A DNA stretch of 5,188 bases from Prevotellaceae bacterium (GTDB lineage: Bacteria > Bacteroidota > Bacteroidia > Bacteroidales > UBA932), in the NCBI GenBank assembly GCA_031279735.1, contig JAITHX010000160.1, positions 1 to 5,188 on the forward strand, written 5' to 3'. Under the pieces are notes generated by a model. That model saw only the letters and a program-made list of their open reading frames with translations. It had not been told where the DNA came from and searched no databases. A program made the translations under genes and the position numbers. Below, in pieces: positions 4,982 through 5,188 of this stretch. Position 1 is the first letter of the stretch, and each line of letters begins with the position of its first letter.

Positions 4982-5188
4982 GAATACAATACATCGAATC
5001 ATCAACGGCGACAGTCGCCGGATGAACGAACTAAAAGATAAAAGCATTCATTTAATCGTTACTTCTCCGCCTTATTGGCAACTGAAAGATTACGGAGCGG
5101 ACGAACAAATCGGATTCAACGACAGTTACGAAAATTATATCAATAACCTGAATCTGGTTTGGAGCGAATGTTACAGAGTTTTACACGA
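4980..5188 (+). CDS. DNA methyltransferase of the SPPY type, N-terminal part (cut by window end)
   Basis: ATG 4980 opens a frame that runs off the right edge, giving 69 complete codons. It begins MNTIHRIINGDSRRMNELKD and reaches LIVTSPPYWQLKDYG, with the catalytic motif IV S-P-P-Y at 29-32, then 'QIGF', 'SYENYI' and 'WSECYRVLH'. This is the standard start of the N4-cytosine/N6-adenine DNA methylase family (N6_N4_Mtase), which transfers a methyl group from S-adenosylmethionine to an exocyclic amino group. Motif IV near the N-terminus implies the beta-class order, with the S-adenosylmethionine-binding F-x-G-x-G motif near the C-terminus, beyond this window. SPPY is more typical of N4-cytosine enzymes (D-P-P-Y of N6-adenine), but this is not decisive. 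The gene starts 27 bases after the SNF2 stop, is AT-rich (about 30-42% GC) and uses TTA/CTA codons avoided in the SNF2 gene, suggesting acquisition. A partner nuclease would be expected downstream if it is a restriction system. Confidence 0.85.
   Translation, partial: MNTIHRIINGDSRRMNELKDKSIHLIVTSPPYWQLKDYGADEQIGFNDSYENYINNLNLVWSECYRVLH

Noticed and set aside
894..5188. Assigning the locus to DISARM
   Set aside because: Only a SNF2 motor and a partial methylase are visible. No DUF1998, PLD or drmA-like helicase gene lies in the window, and SNF2 plus methylase alone is not diagnostic.

Overview
The window (5,188 bp) holds four protein genes, all on the + strand, plus one unusual repeat-filled intergenic stretch. 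The likely source is a bacterium of the Bacteroidota or a related FCB lineage. The main support is that the motif TAnnTTTG, the Bacteroidota-type -7 promoter element, occurs exactly three times on the + strand by eye (851, 865 and 4950). All three lie just in front of gene starts, and the first has a TTG (-33 box) 20 bases upstream. The main genes also lack good Shine-Dalgarno sites and have A/T-rich leaders. The phylum is an inference; there is no rRNA or other marker here.

Layout. Positions 1-114 are the 3' end of a GC-rich gene, probably a Gfo/Idh/MocA-family oxidoreductase. Positions 115-427 hold no recognisable gene. They contain a 221-bp inverted repeat whose arms are built of 9-base units (GACACAGAT and TTTACAGAT), then a 10-bp AT-rich stem, then a short GC hairpin and a strong ribosome binding site. 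That site serves a 12-codon open frame (428-466), which overlaps by ATGA a small membrane-anchored DUF3592-like protein (463-819). Next comes a 1,352-residue protein with an intact C-terminal SNF2/RapA-type ATPase (894-4952). Twenty-seven bases after it begins a DNA methyltransferase of the SPPY (N4-cytosine/N6-adenine) type, cut by the window end (4980-5188).

Composition is uneven. The oxidoreductase tail and most of the SNF2 gene are GC-rich with C-ending codons. The small membrane gene, the SNF2 promoter and 5' end, and the methyltransferase are AT-rich. This looks like host-like sequence next to more recently acquired sequence.

How the genes may work together: a SNF2-family ATPase directly followed by a DNA methyltransferase suggests a DNA modification or anti-phage island (compare restriction-modification and DISARM, which pair such activities). 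The window shows no nuclease and no DISARM core gene, so this is a hypothesis that the downstream sequence would decide. The membrane protein may or may not belong to the module.
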